Source: an uncultured Bacteroidota bacterium
Lineage (GTDB): Bacteria > Bacteroidota > Bacteroidia > Bacteroidales > F082
NCBI GenBank assembly: GCA_937901015.1
Contig: CALCGQ010000351.1
Location: 1-32,090 of the forward strand
Direction of reading: 5' to 3'
DNA: 32,090 nt
Part shown: in pieces, positions 17,868-25,266 of the stretch
Layout: every line of letters starts with the position of its first letter
Numbering within the stretch: position 1 is the stretch's first letter
Position numbers and translations under genes: made by a program
Notes under the pieces: model-generated
What the model saw: only the letters and a program-made list of their open reading frames with translations
Told to the model about the DNA's origin: nothing
The model's database searches: none

Positions 17868-18812
17868 ATGTCAGATCCAAAAGTAAGTATTTTTACCGGT
17901 CGTAAAACCCGTTATTTAGCTGAAAAAATTGCTGAGAGTTACGGAACAGAACTTGGTAAGTCGATTGTTACTAGTTTCTCTGATGGGGAATTTCAAACTT
18001 CCTATGAAGAAAATATTCGTGGTAAAGATGTTTTCATCGTTCAATCAACGGTTTCTCCAGCAGATAATCTTCTTGAAATGCTTATGATGGTCGACGCTGC
18101 AAAGCGTGCATCTGCAAGGAAAATAATCGCTGTTATTCCTTATTTTGGATATGCTCGTCAGGATAGAAAAGATAAACCTCGTGTTTCAATTGCTTCCAAG
18201 CTTATTGCCAATTTATTGATTTCAGCCGGAGTAAACAGGGTTATAACAATAGATTTACATGCTGATCAAATTCAGGGTTTCTTTGATGTACCTGTTGATA
18301 ATTTGTATGCATCTAATATTTTCATGGATTATATCAGAGAGCTAAACCTTCCAAACTTGGTTATGGCTTCTCCTGATACTGGTGGTACACGCCGTGCTGC
18401 ATCATATGCAAAGGCTCTGAATACCGGATTTGTTATTTGTTACAAACAACGTGCAAAACCAAATGTGATTGAAAAAATGGAGTTGATTGGTGATGTTGAA
18501 GGTAAAGATGTAGTTATTATTGATGATATTATTGATACTGCTGGTACCATTACTAAAGCAGCAGATTTAATTATTAGTAAGGGAGCAAGTTCAGTTCGTG
18601 CTTTCTGTACACACCCAATTTTCTCAGGTAGTGCTTATGAGAAGCTAAGCAAATCAAAATTTGATGAGATAGTTGTAACTGATACCGTTCCTTTGAAACA
18701 GGATCTTGGAAAAATTAAAGTGTTAAGCACAGCTAGTTTATTGGCTGAGGTGATTCACAGAGTGCAGAGTTTTGAGTCAATTAGCTCATTATTCGATATA
18801 AGACAGAAATAG
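17868..18812 (+). CDS. prs: Ribose-phosphate pyrophosphokinase (PRPP synthetase)
   Basis: 314 residues from the ATG at 17868, the usual length. An upstream in-frame ATG at 17805 would start within the promoter and is rejected. The enzyme makes PRPP from ribose 5-phosphate and ATP for nucleotide, histidine and NAD synthesis. Seen are IFTGRKTRYLAEKIA at the start, the flexible-loop region PYFGYARQDRK (91-101), the metal/ATP site DLHADQIQGFF (129-139) and the PRPP-binding loop VVIIDDIIDTAGT (215-227). rplY follows 38 nt downstream and pth after that, an order commonly seen in bacteria. Confidence 0.97.
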   Translation: MSDPKVSIFTGRKTRYLAEKIAESYGTELGKSIVTSFSDGEFQTSYEENIRGKDVFIVQSTVSPADNLLEMLMMVDAAKRASARKIIAVIPYFGYARQDRKDKPRVSIASKLIANLLISAGVNRVITIDLHADQIQGFFDVPVDNLYASNIFMDYIRELNLPNLVMASPDTGGTRRAASYAKALNTGFVICYKQRAKPNVIEKMELIGDVEGKDVVIIDDIIDTAGTITKAADLIISKGASSVRAFCTHPIFSGSAYEKLSKSKFDEIVVTDTVPLKQDLGKIKVLSTASLLAEVIHRVQSFESISSLFDIRQK

Positions 18813-18850
18813 ATTAACGAATTATTATACATTAATTTAATTTTAATAAA

Positions 18851-19477
18851 ATGAAAAAAGTATCATTGAGCGGTTCTCTAAGAGAGAACGTAGGGAAAAA
18901 AGATGCTAAAAAGCACAGAAGAGAAGGTAATATTCCATGTGTTATTTACGGTGGTGAAAAGCAAATTCACTTTTCAACAAATGCAATCAAATTTGACAAA
19001 GTAATTTTCACACCTGACGTGTATTTAATTACAATTGATGTTGAGGGAAAAGAATATCTAACTATTCTTCAAGCTGTTCAATATCATCCGGTATCAGATA
19101 AGGTTCTACATGCAGATTTTCTTGAACTAGTTACAGGAAAAGAATTAACAATTGGTATCCCGGTTAGTTTAGTTGGAACATCTCCTGGTGTTATCGCTGG
19201 TGGACAGATGATCAAAAAAATGCACAAACTACGTCTAAGAGGCTTAGTTGAGCATTTCCCTGAAAAAGTTGAAGTTGATATCTCAAAGCTTGTAATTGGA
19301 ACTTCTGTTAAAGTTCGAGACATTGAATTAGAAAACTTAGCTTTATTGGATCCTCCAAACTCTGTTATTGTACGCGTGAAAACTTCACGTAATATAGCTG
19401 AAAATGAAGAAGATGACGAAGATGAAGAAGGAGAAGAAGGAGAAGAAGGAGAAGCTGCTCCTGCTGCTGAAGAATAG
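18851..19477 (+). CDS. rplY: 50S ribosomal protein L25/general stress protein CTC
   Basis: A 208-residue two-domain L25 of the CTC/TL5 type. The N-terminal 5S-rRNA-binding barrel includes GSLRENVGKKDAKKHRREGNIPCVIYGG-type residues (about 8-34). The C-terminal TL5 domain follows (GIPVSLVGTSPGV, LRLRGLVEHFPEKVEVDIS). The last 28 residues are a very acidic tail made partly by three exact 9-bp repeats (19424-19450, coding EEG). The repeat may vary in number between strains. The position between prs and pth is the common one. Confidence 0.95.
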   Translation: MKKVSLSGSLRENVGKKDAKKHRREGNIPCVIYGGEKQIHFSTNAIKFDKVIFTPDVYLITIDVEGKEYLTILQAVQYHPVSDKVLHADFLELVTGKELTIGIPVSLVGTSPGVIAGGQMIKKMHKLRLRGLVEHFPEKVEVDISKLVIGTSVKVRDIELENLALLDPPNSVIVRVKTSRNIAENEEDDEDEEGEEGEEGEAAPAAEE

Positions 19478-19500
19478 TAACATTATTAAATAAATATAAA

Positions 19501-19540
19501 AAAGGGATATGGGGATTAATTCTCTTTATCCCTTTCTTTT
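19501..19540 (+). terminator. Intrinsic terminator after rplY
   Basis: AAAGGGATA (19501-19509) pairs perfectly with TATCCCTTT (19527-19535), and CTTTTTAT follows. It lies 23 nt after the rplY stop and about 37 nt before pth, so pth may depend on read-through or its own promoter. Confidence 0.8.
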
Positions 19541-19576
19541 TATAAGTATTTTTGATTTTTTATTAATTAGCAAACA

Positions 19577-20140
19577 GTGAAATACTTAATAGCAGGATTA
19601 GGAAATATAGGTGCTGAATATTTAAATACCCGCCATAATATTGGTTTTGAGGTTGCTGATATTTTGATCCATGACCTTAAAGGAGAAGTGAAAGTTGAAA
19701 GACTTGCAAGCCTTTCACGTTTGAAATACAGAGGTAGAACTTTGGTTGTTATTAAGCCAACAACTTATATGAATCTCAGTGGTAAGGCCATTAAGTATTG
19801 GCTTGAAAAAGAAAAAATACCCAAAGAAAACCTTATTGTTATACTTGACGACATAGCTCTTCCTACGGGCACATTGAGAGTGAAGGCAAAAGGTGGAGAT
19901 GCAGGTCACAATGGTTTAACTGATATAATTGAAAAACTAGGAACAAATGTTTTTCCAAGGTTACGCATAGGTGTTGGTGATAACTTTCCAAAAGGCCGAC
20001 AAGTTGACTATGTTTTGGGTCAATGGACAAAATCCGAAGAAAAACTTATGTTGCCACGTATTGAAGTTGCTGTTGATATTGTAAAGAGCTTCGTAACTGT
20101 TGGAGTTGAAAGAACCATGGGGGCTTATAATAATAAATGA
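19577..20140 (+). CDS. pth: Peptidyl-tRNA hydrolase
   Basis: A 187-residue enzyme that releases tRNA from peptidyl-tRNA dropped by ribosomes. The start is GTG. The N-terminal block MKYLIAGLGNIGAEYLNTRHNIGF includes the catalytic His20 in the E. coli position, followed by KPTTYMNLSG and the LDDIALPTGTLRVKAKGG-type block with the downstream GHNGL. Length and motifs are standard for bacterial Pth. It follows prs and rplY on the same strand, behind a terminator-like hairpin. Confidence 0.95.
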   Translation: MKYLIAGLGNIGAEYLNTRHNIGFEVADILIHDLKGEVKVERLASLSRLKYRGRTLVVIKPTTYMNLSGKAIKYWLEKEKIPKENLIVILDDIALPTGTLRVKAKGGDAGHNGLTDIIEKLGTNVFPRLRIGVGDNFPKGRQVDYVLGQWTKSEEKLMLPRIEVAVDIVKSFVTVGVERTMGAYNNK

Positions 20141-20191
20141 TACATATTATTTGCTAATAACTGCTAAATTATAACAACAGAATCCAATTTA

Positions 20192-20220
20192 ACCTAATCT
20201 ATACCTATAAGTAATTAGGT
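20192..20220. repeat. Short inverted repeat between pth and the response regulator
   Basis: ACCTAAT (20192-20198) and ATTAGGT (20214-20220) are exact inverted copies separated by 15 nt. There is no T-run after it, so an operator is as likely as a terminator. Confidence 0.3.
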
Positions 20221-20287
20221 AATACTAGTAAAATCAATATAAACAGGTACTAAAGTTTCAACGAATATCCTTATTTTTACATCGTTA

Positions 20288-20875
20288 ATGAACTCGGATA
20301 TGGTAAAAACTGCTATTATAATTGATGATGAGGAAGCTGGAATTGCTAATATGGAAAGACTCCTTGGTTATTGTAGTGATATTAAAGTTGTTGCTAGTTC
20401 ACAAGTGCCCGAAGATGCAATTGAATTAATAACAATTAATAAGCCTGATATCCTTTTCCTTGATGTTGAAATGCCTAGAATGAGTGGTTTTGAGGTGCTT
20501 GAAATAACTAGAAATCAAGGATTAAGCCCAATTGTAATCTTTACAACAGGATATAATCAGTATGCGATTAAAGCTATTAAGGCTCAGGCATTTGATTATT
20601 TATTGAAACCAATAGTGTTGGATGAGCTAAAGGATACTTTATCAAGATTGTCAAATACAAATATTATCGGACATAGGGTAAATGCTGATATCACCAATTT
20701 GTTAAGTCCACGGGAAGTTGAAATACTAGAGATGGTAATTCAAGGAAAAACGAGTAAAGAAATTGCTGCTGAGTTGTTTATTTCCAAAACAACAGTCGAC
20801 ACTCATAGACGCAATGTACTTGATAAAACAGGTTGCAGAAGTACTTCCGAATTACTAATGAAAGTTATTAGCTAA
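20288..20875 (+). CDS. Response regulator, receiver plus LuxR-type HTH
   Basis: A 195-residue two-component regulator. The receiver (about 6-122) has the acidic pocket IIDDEE (Asp13/14), phosphoacceptor Asp59 in FLDVEMP, Thr87 and Lys107 in YLLKPI. The stretch QAFDYLLKPI is typical of LytTR-class receivers (AlgR/LytR), yet the output domain (about 137-192) is a LuxR/NarL-type helix-turn-helix with LSPREVEILEMVIQGKTSKEIA and the recognition-helix region SKTTVDTHRRNV. No sensor kinase is adjacent, so it is an orphan here. Target genes are unknown. It converges with glyS, leaving only 11 nt between the stop codons. An alternative start at the ATG four codons in cannot be excluded. Confidence 0.9.
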   Translation: MNSDMVKTAIIIDDEEAGIANMERLLGYCSDIKVVASSQVPEDAIELITINKPDILFLDVEMPRMSGFEVLEITRNQGLSPIVIFTTGYNQYAIKAIKAQAFDYLLKPIVLDELKDTLSRLSNTNIIGHRVNADITNLLSPREVEILEMVIQGKTSKEIAAELFISKTTVDTHRRNVLDKTGCRSTSELLMKVIS

Positions 20876-20886
20876 TTAGAATAACT

Positions 20887-22407
20887 TTAGCCTACTAACC
20901 GCTCTCTTACCACACCACTTATATCATCAATGGAAATGCGTTCTTGAACCATGCTATCTCTTTCGCGGATTGTAACGGTATTATCTTCTAGTGTTTGATG
21001 GTCTACAGTAACGCAATATGGAGTACCAATTGCATCATGACGACGGTAACGTTTACCTATCGCATCTTTTTCCTCATAGAAACACATATAGTCAGACTTA
21101 AGCTTGTCCATTATCTCACGGGCTTTATCAGGTAGTCCATCTTTCTTTGTAAGAGGGAATACAGCTATTTTATAAGGAGCAAGGACAGGAGGTAATTTCA
21201 TAACCACACGACTGTTACCTTCTCCAAGATCTTCTTCAGTATATGAATTACTGAGGATTGCTAAGAACATACGGTCTAATCCGATTGAAGTCTCAACAAC
21301 ATAAGGCACATAACTTTGATTTAGCTCAGGATCATGGTAACGAAGTTTTTTACCGGAGTGTTCTTCATGTGCACTTAGGTCGAAATCAGTTCTTGAGTGG
21401 ATGCCTTCCAGTTCTTTAAATCCCATTGGGAAATCGAACTCAATATCAGCAGCAGCATTCGCATAATGAGCAAGTTTATCATGATCATGAAAGCGGAACT
21501 TTTCGGCTGGAATGCCAAGAGACTTATGCCATTCCATACGTTGTTCTTTCCAGTATTCATACCATTTCATTTCTTCACCCGGTCGAACAAAGAATTGCAT
21601 TTCCATTTGTTCAAATTCACGCATACGGAATATAAACTGACGGGCAACAATCTCATTTCTAAATGCTTTACCAGTTTGGGCAATTCCAAATGGAATCTTC
21701 ATTCTACCGGTTTTCTGAACATTCAGATAATTCACAAAAATCCCTTGAGCAGTCTCTGGACGTAGGAATATTTCATTTGCTCCTTCAGCGGTTGAACCCA
21801 TTTTGGTTGAGAACATCAGGTTGAACTGTCGCACTTCAGTCCAGTTTTTTGACCCTGACATGGGACATACAATGCCAACATCTTCAATGAGAGTTTTAAT
21901 GGCATCCATATCGTTATTATCCATTGCAGGATAAAGTCGGTTTTTAATGCCATTTATTTTTTCAAGATTAGCCAGTACACGTGGGTTTGTTTCTTTAAAC
22001 TGTTTCTCATCAAAAGAATCACCAAATCGCTTGGCTGCCTTTGCCACCTCTTTGTCAATTTTACCTTCAATCTTTGCTAAATGATCTTCAATGAGCACAT
22101 CGGCGCGGTAACGTTTTTTGGAATCTTTATTATCGATCATTGGATCGTTAAATGCATCCACATGGCCAGATGCCTTCCAAATTGATGGGTGCATAAATAT
22201 TGCGGTGTCAATACCAACAATATTTTCATGCATTTGAACCATTGATTTCCACCAATAGTCACGGATATTTTTTTTTAACTCAGAACCATTTTGAGCATAA
22301 TCGTAAACAGCACTAAGGCCATCATATATTTCACTTGATTGGAATACAAAACCATATTCTTTCGCATGTGCGATTATTTTTTTAAGTAGGTCTTCGTTGT
22401 TTGCCAT
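20887..22407 (-). CDS. glyS: Glycine--tRNA ligase (single-chain, dimeric type)
   Basis: A 506-residue class II aminoacyl-tRNA synthetase of the alpha-2, eukaryote-like type. The N-terminus (KKIIAHAKEYGFVFQSSEIYDGLSAVYDYAQNG) is characteristic. MFSTKMGS and FLRPETAQGIFVNY follow, then motif 2 region FRNEIVARQFIFRMREFEQMEMQFF, and motif 3 VVETSIGLDRMFLAIL near the C-terminal anticodon-binding domain. It charges tRNA-Gly. The long insert with MSGSKNW is usual in the bacterial members. The upstream neighbour on the same strand is a zinc-ribbon protein, separated by a REP-like inverted repeat. Confidence 0.96.
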   Translation of the reverse strand: MANNEDLLKKIIAHAKEYGFVFQSSEIYDGLSAVYDYAQNGSELKKNIRDYWWKSMVQMHENIVGIDTAIFMHPSIWKASGHVDAFNDPMIDNKDSKKRYRADVLIEDHLAKIEGKIDKEVAKAAKRFGDSFDEKQFKETNPRVLANLEKINGIKNRLYPAMDNNDMDAIKTLIEDVGIVCPMSGSKNWTEVRQFNLMFSTKMGSTAEGANEIFLRPETAQGIFVNYLNVQKTGRMKIPFGIAQTGKAFRNEIVARQFIFRMREFEQMEMQFFVRPGEEMKWYEYWKEQRMEWHKSLGIPAEKFRFHDHDKLAHYANAAADIEFDFPMGFKELEGIHSRTDFDLSAHEEHSGKKLRYHDPELNQSYVPYVVETSIGLDRMFLAILSNSYTEEDLGEGNSRVVMKLPPVLAPYKIAVFPLTKKDGLPDKAREIMDKLKSDYMCFYEEKDAIGKRYRRHDAIGTPYCVTVDHQTLEDNTVTIRERDSMVQERISIDDISGVVRERLVG

Positions 22408-22425
22408 GTGTTATTATTTTTTAGT

Positions 22426-22486
22426 TGTCATTCTGAGCATGGCGAAGAATCTCCAATTGAGATATTTCGCTTTTTTCAATATGACA
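22426..22486. repeat. Inverted-repeat element, degenerate copy
   Basis: The left arm begins TGTCATTCTGAGC and reads GCGAAGAATCTC. The right arm reads GAGATATTTCGC and ends ATATGACA. It is a diverged relative of the element at 22723-22787 and sits just after the zinc-ribbon stop codon on the minus strand, where a hairpin could end or protect the mRNA. Confidence 0.7.
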
Positions 22487-22494
22487 GTAAATAT

Positions 22495-22704
22495 TTAGTT
22501 AGTGAAAAAGTCGATTACGTTACCAAGAGAGCTAGATGTGCGTTTATAAAACTCTGTATATCCACATTGAGTGCAAGATATCGTAGTGAATTTCTTATTC
22601 TGCACATCGAAAATTTTTGCAAATGCACCACCTGTGGCTCTCATTTCATCAGCTTCATAGTGCTTGCTACCGCATTTAGGACAAACGTATTCTTTTTTTT
22701 GCAT
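22495..22704 (-). CDS. Zinc-ribbon protein (PF09855-like)
   Basis: 69 residues from the ATG at 22704. A longer frame starts inside the adjacent repeat and is rejected. It opens MQKKEYVCPKCGSKHYE and later has SCTQCGYTEFYKR, giving two CxxC knuckles for one zinc ion. The middle (GGAFAKIFDVQNKKFTTIS) matches the small zinc-ribbon family found widely in Firmicutes and Bacteroidota. Function is unknown; nucleic-acid binding is often guessed. It is bracketed by two related inverted-repeat elements and lies between argF and glyS on the same strand. Confidence 0.85.
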   Translation of the reverse strand: MQKKEYVCPKCGSKHYEADEMRATGGAFAKIFDVQNKKFTTISCTQCGYTEFYKRTSSSLGNVIDFFTN

Positions 22705-22722
22705 TGTGTTATTAAATTGGTT

Positions 22723-22787
22723 TGTCATTCTGAACGAAGTGAAGAATCTCAAATTAACAGAGATCCTTCGCTGCGCTCAGGATGACA
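22723..22787. repeat. Inverted-repeat element, well-kept copy
   Basis: Two 28-nt arms, TGTCATTCTGAACG...GAATCTC and GAGATCCTTCGC...GGATGACA, are imperfect reverse complements around a 9-nt loop. It lies 9 nt after the argF stop on the minus strand. This is the common Bacteroidota-type GTCATTCTGA dispersed element (recognised from memory). It could act as a terminator or mRNA 3' stabiliser. Confidence 0.82.
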
Positions 22788-22796
22788 ATTATTTTT

Positions 22797-23798
22797 TTAG
22801 TTACCCAAAGTAGCAACCATTACTGCTTTAATGGTATGCAGTCTGTTTTCAGCTTCATCAAATACCACAGAAGCTGGTGATTCAAATACATCATCTGTAA
22901 CTTCCATAGCTTCAACACCAAATTTTTGGTAAATCTCTTCACCAACAGTTGTTTCACGGTTGTGGAATGCTGGTAGACAGTGTAGAAATTTAGCTTTAGG
23001 ATTACCAGTTTTTAGCATCATATCAGCATTAACCTGGTATGGAAGCATCATTGCAATACGGTCTTTCCAAACCTCATCAGCTTCACCCATACTTACCCAT
23101 ACATCTGTGTAAACGAAATCAACTCCTTTAACACCTTCAGCAACGTTTTCAGTAAGAGTAATAGTAGCACCAGTCTCTTTCGCAATTTCCTGGCATTCTT
23201 TTACAAGTTCTTCATCAGGCCACATTTGTTTTGGAGCAACAGCACGGAAATCCATTCCCATTTTTGCAGCACCAACCATTAGAGAATTACCCATATTATT
23301 ACGAGCATCACCTGCATATACAAAACTAACCTGGTGTAAAGGTTTGTCGCTATGTTCCATCATAGTTAGGAAGTCAGCAAGAATTTGTGTTGGGTGGTAC
23401 TCATCTGTAAGACCATTCCACACAGGCACACCTGCATATTTACCTAACTCTTCCACTATTGGTTGACCGAATCCTCTATATTCAATTCCGTCATACATAC
23501 GTCCAAGTACTCTGGCAGTATCTTTCATAGATTCTTTTTTACCAATCTGAGTACCTGTAGGTCCCAAATAAGTAACTAAAGCTCCCTGGTCAAAAGCTGC
23601 AGTTTCAAATGCACATCTTGTACGAGTAGAAGCTTTTTCAAAAATTAAGGCAATGTTTTTGCCAACAAGTGTTTTTTGTTCAGTTCCTGCATACTTAGCT
23701 TTCTTCAAATCAGCTGAAAGCTCAAGTAGAAATTTTATTTCTTGTGGAGTGAAATCCAACAGCTTTAGGAAATTTCTGTTTCTAAGGTTGAATGCCAT
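22797..23798 (-). CDS. argF: Ornithine carbamoyltransferase
   Basis: A 333-residue enzyme condensing ornithine and carbamoyl phosphate to citrulline (arginine synthesis), or running in reverse in arginine catabolism. Seen are the carbamoyl-phosphate loop STRTRC (57-62), [11 protein letters not shown], the ornithine-side DVWVSMGE and HCLPAFHN (273-280). Wording such as [32 protein letters not shown] and IEYRGFGQ is closer to the ArcB/ArgI group than to short anabolic ArgF. No other arg or arc gene is adjacent, so direction in the cell is not decided by context. An N-acetylornithine or N-succinylornithine enzyme is less likely. Confidence 0.93.
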   Translation of the reverse strand: MAFNLRNRNFLKLLDFTPQEIKFLLELSADLKKAKYAGTEQKTLVGKNIALIFEKASTRTRCAFETAAFDQGALVTYLGPTGTQIGKKESMKDTARVLGRMYDGIEYRGFGQPIVEELGKYAGVPVWNGLTDEYHPTQILADFLTMMEHSDKPLHQVSFVYAGDARNNMGNSLMVGAAKMGMDFRAVAPKQMWPDEELVKECQEIAKETGATITLTENVAEGVKGVDFVYTDVWVSMGEADEVWKDRIAMMLPYQVNADMMLKTGNPKAKFLHCLPAFHNRETTVGEEIYQKFGVEAMEVTDDVFESPASVVFDEAENRLHTIKAVMVATLGN

Positions 23799-23851
23799 AT
23801 CAATATGTTTTAGTCGTTAATAATTAATGCACTATATATAAAAATGCTGGG

Positions 23852-23859
23852 CAAAAGTA
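23852..23859 (-). promoter_or_regulatory. -7 element (TACTTTTG) of argF
   Basis: The minus strand reads TACTTTTG, identical to the -7 box of prs, 54 nt upstream of the argF start. The -33 position is not conserved. Confidence 0.45.
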
Positions 23860-23932
23860 AGTAAATTTAGAGTATGGAAATTACTTAGATAGAGCTTTTA
23901 TTAATTAGGTTAATTTGTTTGATGGGGAGAAG

Positions 23933-23966
23933 TTTTGAACCATATAAGGTATTTAAGGACATATAA
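23933..23966 (+). repeat. 34-bp repeat, copy A (downstream of the GxxExxY gene)
   Basis: It starts TTTTGAACCATATAAGG and ends GGACATATAA. It is identical to copy B at 31 of 34 positions and lies 20 nt beyond the stop of the GxxExxY gene. Within the unit, CATATAAGG-like segments recur about every 10 bp. Confidence 0.88.
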
Positions 23967-23986
23967 TATTTATCGACAGAATTATA

Positions 23987-24400
23987 CTATTCCGGTAAAT
24001 TTATAAAAAGTTCGTTCACATATGTTTTTTGCCCTTCTTTGAAGATATGCGTTACATTGAAATTGATTAGTAATCCTTCGGGTGCTTTAAGTAGTTTCAT
24101 ATATGTCATTATTTGAGCTTCATGAACTGGTAATACATATTCCACTGCTTTTATCTCCAAAGGAAGAACATCCTCAATGTAAAAGTCACATCTCAATTCG
24201 GTGTCTAATTTAAGTCCTTTATAAACTTCAGGAACTAATAACTGGGATTTGTAATTAATTCCTCTATTATTAAACTCATGGCACAAACACTTGTGGTACA
24301 CGCTTTCCAATAGTCCGGGTCCAAGAGCTGTATGAACCTCTATTGCTGAACCATTAACTTTGTAGATTAGATTTTTGAGATAGGTTTTTGTTGTACTCAT
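23987..24400 (-). CDS. GxxExxY family protein, PD-(D/E)XK nuclease-like
   Basis: A 137-residue protein with the family motif GLLESVY (Gly29, Glu32, Tyr35). It also shows a likely PD-(D/E)XK core: Asp72 in RCDF, Glu82 and Lys84 in LEIKA, and Gln96 in HEAQIMTYM. The residues expected for a metal-dependent nuclease are therefore intact. Function in bacteria is not established. The gene stands alone and is bracketed by repeats: copy A after its stop, and copies B and C (facing each other) before its start. This suggests the gene and repeats travel or act together (inference). Length fits the family (about 120-140). Confidence 0.88.
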   Translation of the reverse strand: MSTTKTYLKNLIYKVNGSAIEVHTALGPGLLESVYHKCLCHEFNNRGINYKSQLLVPEVYKGLKLDTELRCDFYIEDVLPLEIKAVEYVLPVHEAQIMTYMKLLKAPEGLLINFNVTHIFKEGQKTYVNELFINLPE

Positions 24401-24419
24401 AATAGTAAGTTTTTATTTG

Positions 24420-24453
24420 TTTTGAACCATATAAGGAATTTAAGTTCATATAA
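24420..24453 (+). repeat. 34-bp repeat, copy B (upstream of the GxxExxY gene)
   Basis: It begins TTTTGAACCATATAAGG like copy A and differs from it at three positions (T to A, then GA to TT). It ends 19 nt before the GxxExxY start codon on that gene's 5' side and is in the same orientation as copy A. Confidence 0.88.
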
Positions 24454-24468
24454 GTTTTTCTGGATTTT

Positions 24469-24496
24469 TATATGTCCTTATATGCCTTATATGGTT
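24469..24496 (-). repeat. Inverted copy C of the same repeat
   Basis: Read on the minus strand it gives AACCATATAAGGCATATAAG and then GACATATA, matching copy A at 26 of 28 positions. It faces copy B across a 15-nt spacer, so B and C together can form a long imperfect hairpin. Confidence 0.85.
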
Positions 24497-24545
24497 ATTA
24501 AATCGTGATCATATTCTATTTGGGTTATATAGAAAGTAAATATAA

Positions 24546-24553
24546 TACTTTTG
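24546..24553 (+). promoter_or_regulatory. -7 element (TACTTTTG) of the DUF3109 gene
   Basis: TACTTTTG, the same octamer as the prs -7 box, lies 29 nt upstream of the DUF3109 start. The nearest TTTG (24519-24522) is 23 nt upstream rather than 19. Confidence 0.45.
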
Positions 24554-24582
24554 CATAAAAAGAACTAAGGATTTTAATTGCT

Positions 24583-25140
24583 ATGATAATTGTTGATGAT
24601 ATATTGGTGTCGGACGAAATGAAGGAAGTATATTTTGCCTGTGATCTATCTGCCTGCAAGGGCGAATGTTGTGTTGCTGGTGATGCCGGAGCACCTTTGG
24701 ATGAAGATGAAATATCTGTTTTGGAAGATGATATAGATGATATCAAACCGTATATGACTGAAAGTGGTATTGATGTTGTGGAGAATGTTGGTGTTTTCGA
24801 ATACGATGAAGATGGCACATATGTTACACCTCTTGTAAAGGACGAGGAGTGTGCCTTTGTGTACTGGAAAGATGGAATTAGTTTCTGTGCAATTGAAAAG
24901 GCTTACAATGAGAAAAAGATTGATTTTCAAAAGCCAATATCATGCCATCTATATCCTGTCAGACTTAGTAAGGTTGGTAACTCAATAGCAGTAAATTATC
25001 ACAAATGGGAGGTGTGCAAGCCAGCTCTAATCAATGGAAAAAAAAGCGGATTACCCTTGTACAGTTATTTGAAACAACCACTTACCCGACGTTTCGGAGC
25101 TGATTGGTATGAGAAGTTAGTGTTAAGGTTAGAATCTTGA
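24583..25140 (+). CDS. DUF3109 family cysteine-rich protein
   Basis: A 185-residue cytoplasmic protein. The N-terminal cluster ACDLSACKGECC has cysteines at 20, 25, 29 and 30; further cysteines are at 90, 102, 121 (in SCHLYPVRL) and 145. This eight-cysteine pattern and the phrases CDLSACKGECC and PISCHLYPVR fit DUF3109, a relative of the YkgJ-type CxxxCxxCC proteins suspected to bind metal or an iron-sulfur cluster. Function is unknown. It converges with the ferritin gene, with a hairpin cluster between. The proximity to ferritin is suggestive of a metal theme but not evidence for one. Confidence 0.82.
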   Translation: MIIVDDILVSDEMKEVYFACDLSACKGECCVAGDAGAPLDEDEISVLEDDIDDIKPYMTESGIDVVENVGVFEYDEDGTYVTPLVKDEECAFVYWKDGISFCAIEKAYNEKKIDFQKPISCHLYPVRLSKVGNSIAVNYHKWEVCKPALINGKKSGLPLYSYLKQPLTRRFGADWYEKLVLRLES

Positions 25141-25142
25141 GT

Positions 25143-25255
25143 TTGCATTTGAAATGCAATGTAAATAAGCACTCGTCACAGACGAGCGCTAACTAACATT
25201 ATCCTTCAAGCGCGTTTGTAACGCGTTTGTATTCAAGGTTACAATTTAATTGCAA
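25143..25255. repeat. Cluster of four hairpins between convergent genes
   Basis: The first is TTGCATTT-G-AAATGCAA (25143-25159), perfect. The second is AGCACTCGTC-ACA-GACGAGCGCT (25168-25190) with one mismatch. The third has core CGCGTT-TGT-AACGCG, extending to a 10-bp stem (25207-25229). The fourth is TTACAAT-TTA-ATTGCAA (25239-25255) with one mismatch. Together they fill the space between the DUF3109 and ferritin stop codons and resemble REP-type elements. Confidence 0.75.
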
Positions 25256-25266
25256 CTATCAATTTC

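Noticed and set aside
21397-21765. 122-codon plus-strand frame inside glyS
   Set aside because: Antisense shadow of a strongly conserved synthetase.
22408-22785. 125-codon plus-strand frame over the zinc-ribbon gene
   Set aside because: It is made largely of the two repeat elements and the antisense of a recognised gene.
23933-24496. CRISPR array
   Set aside because: Only three copies, with a gene between two of them, mixed orientation, and no regular spacers or cas genes.
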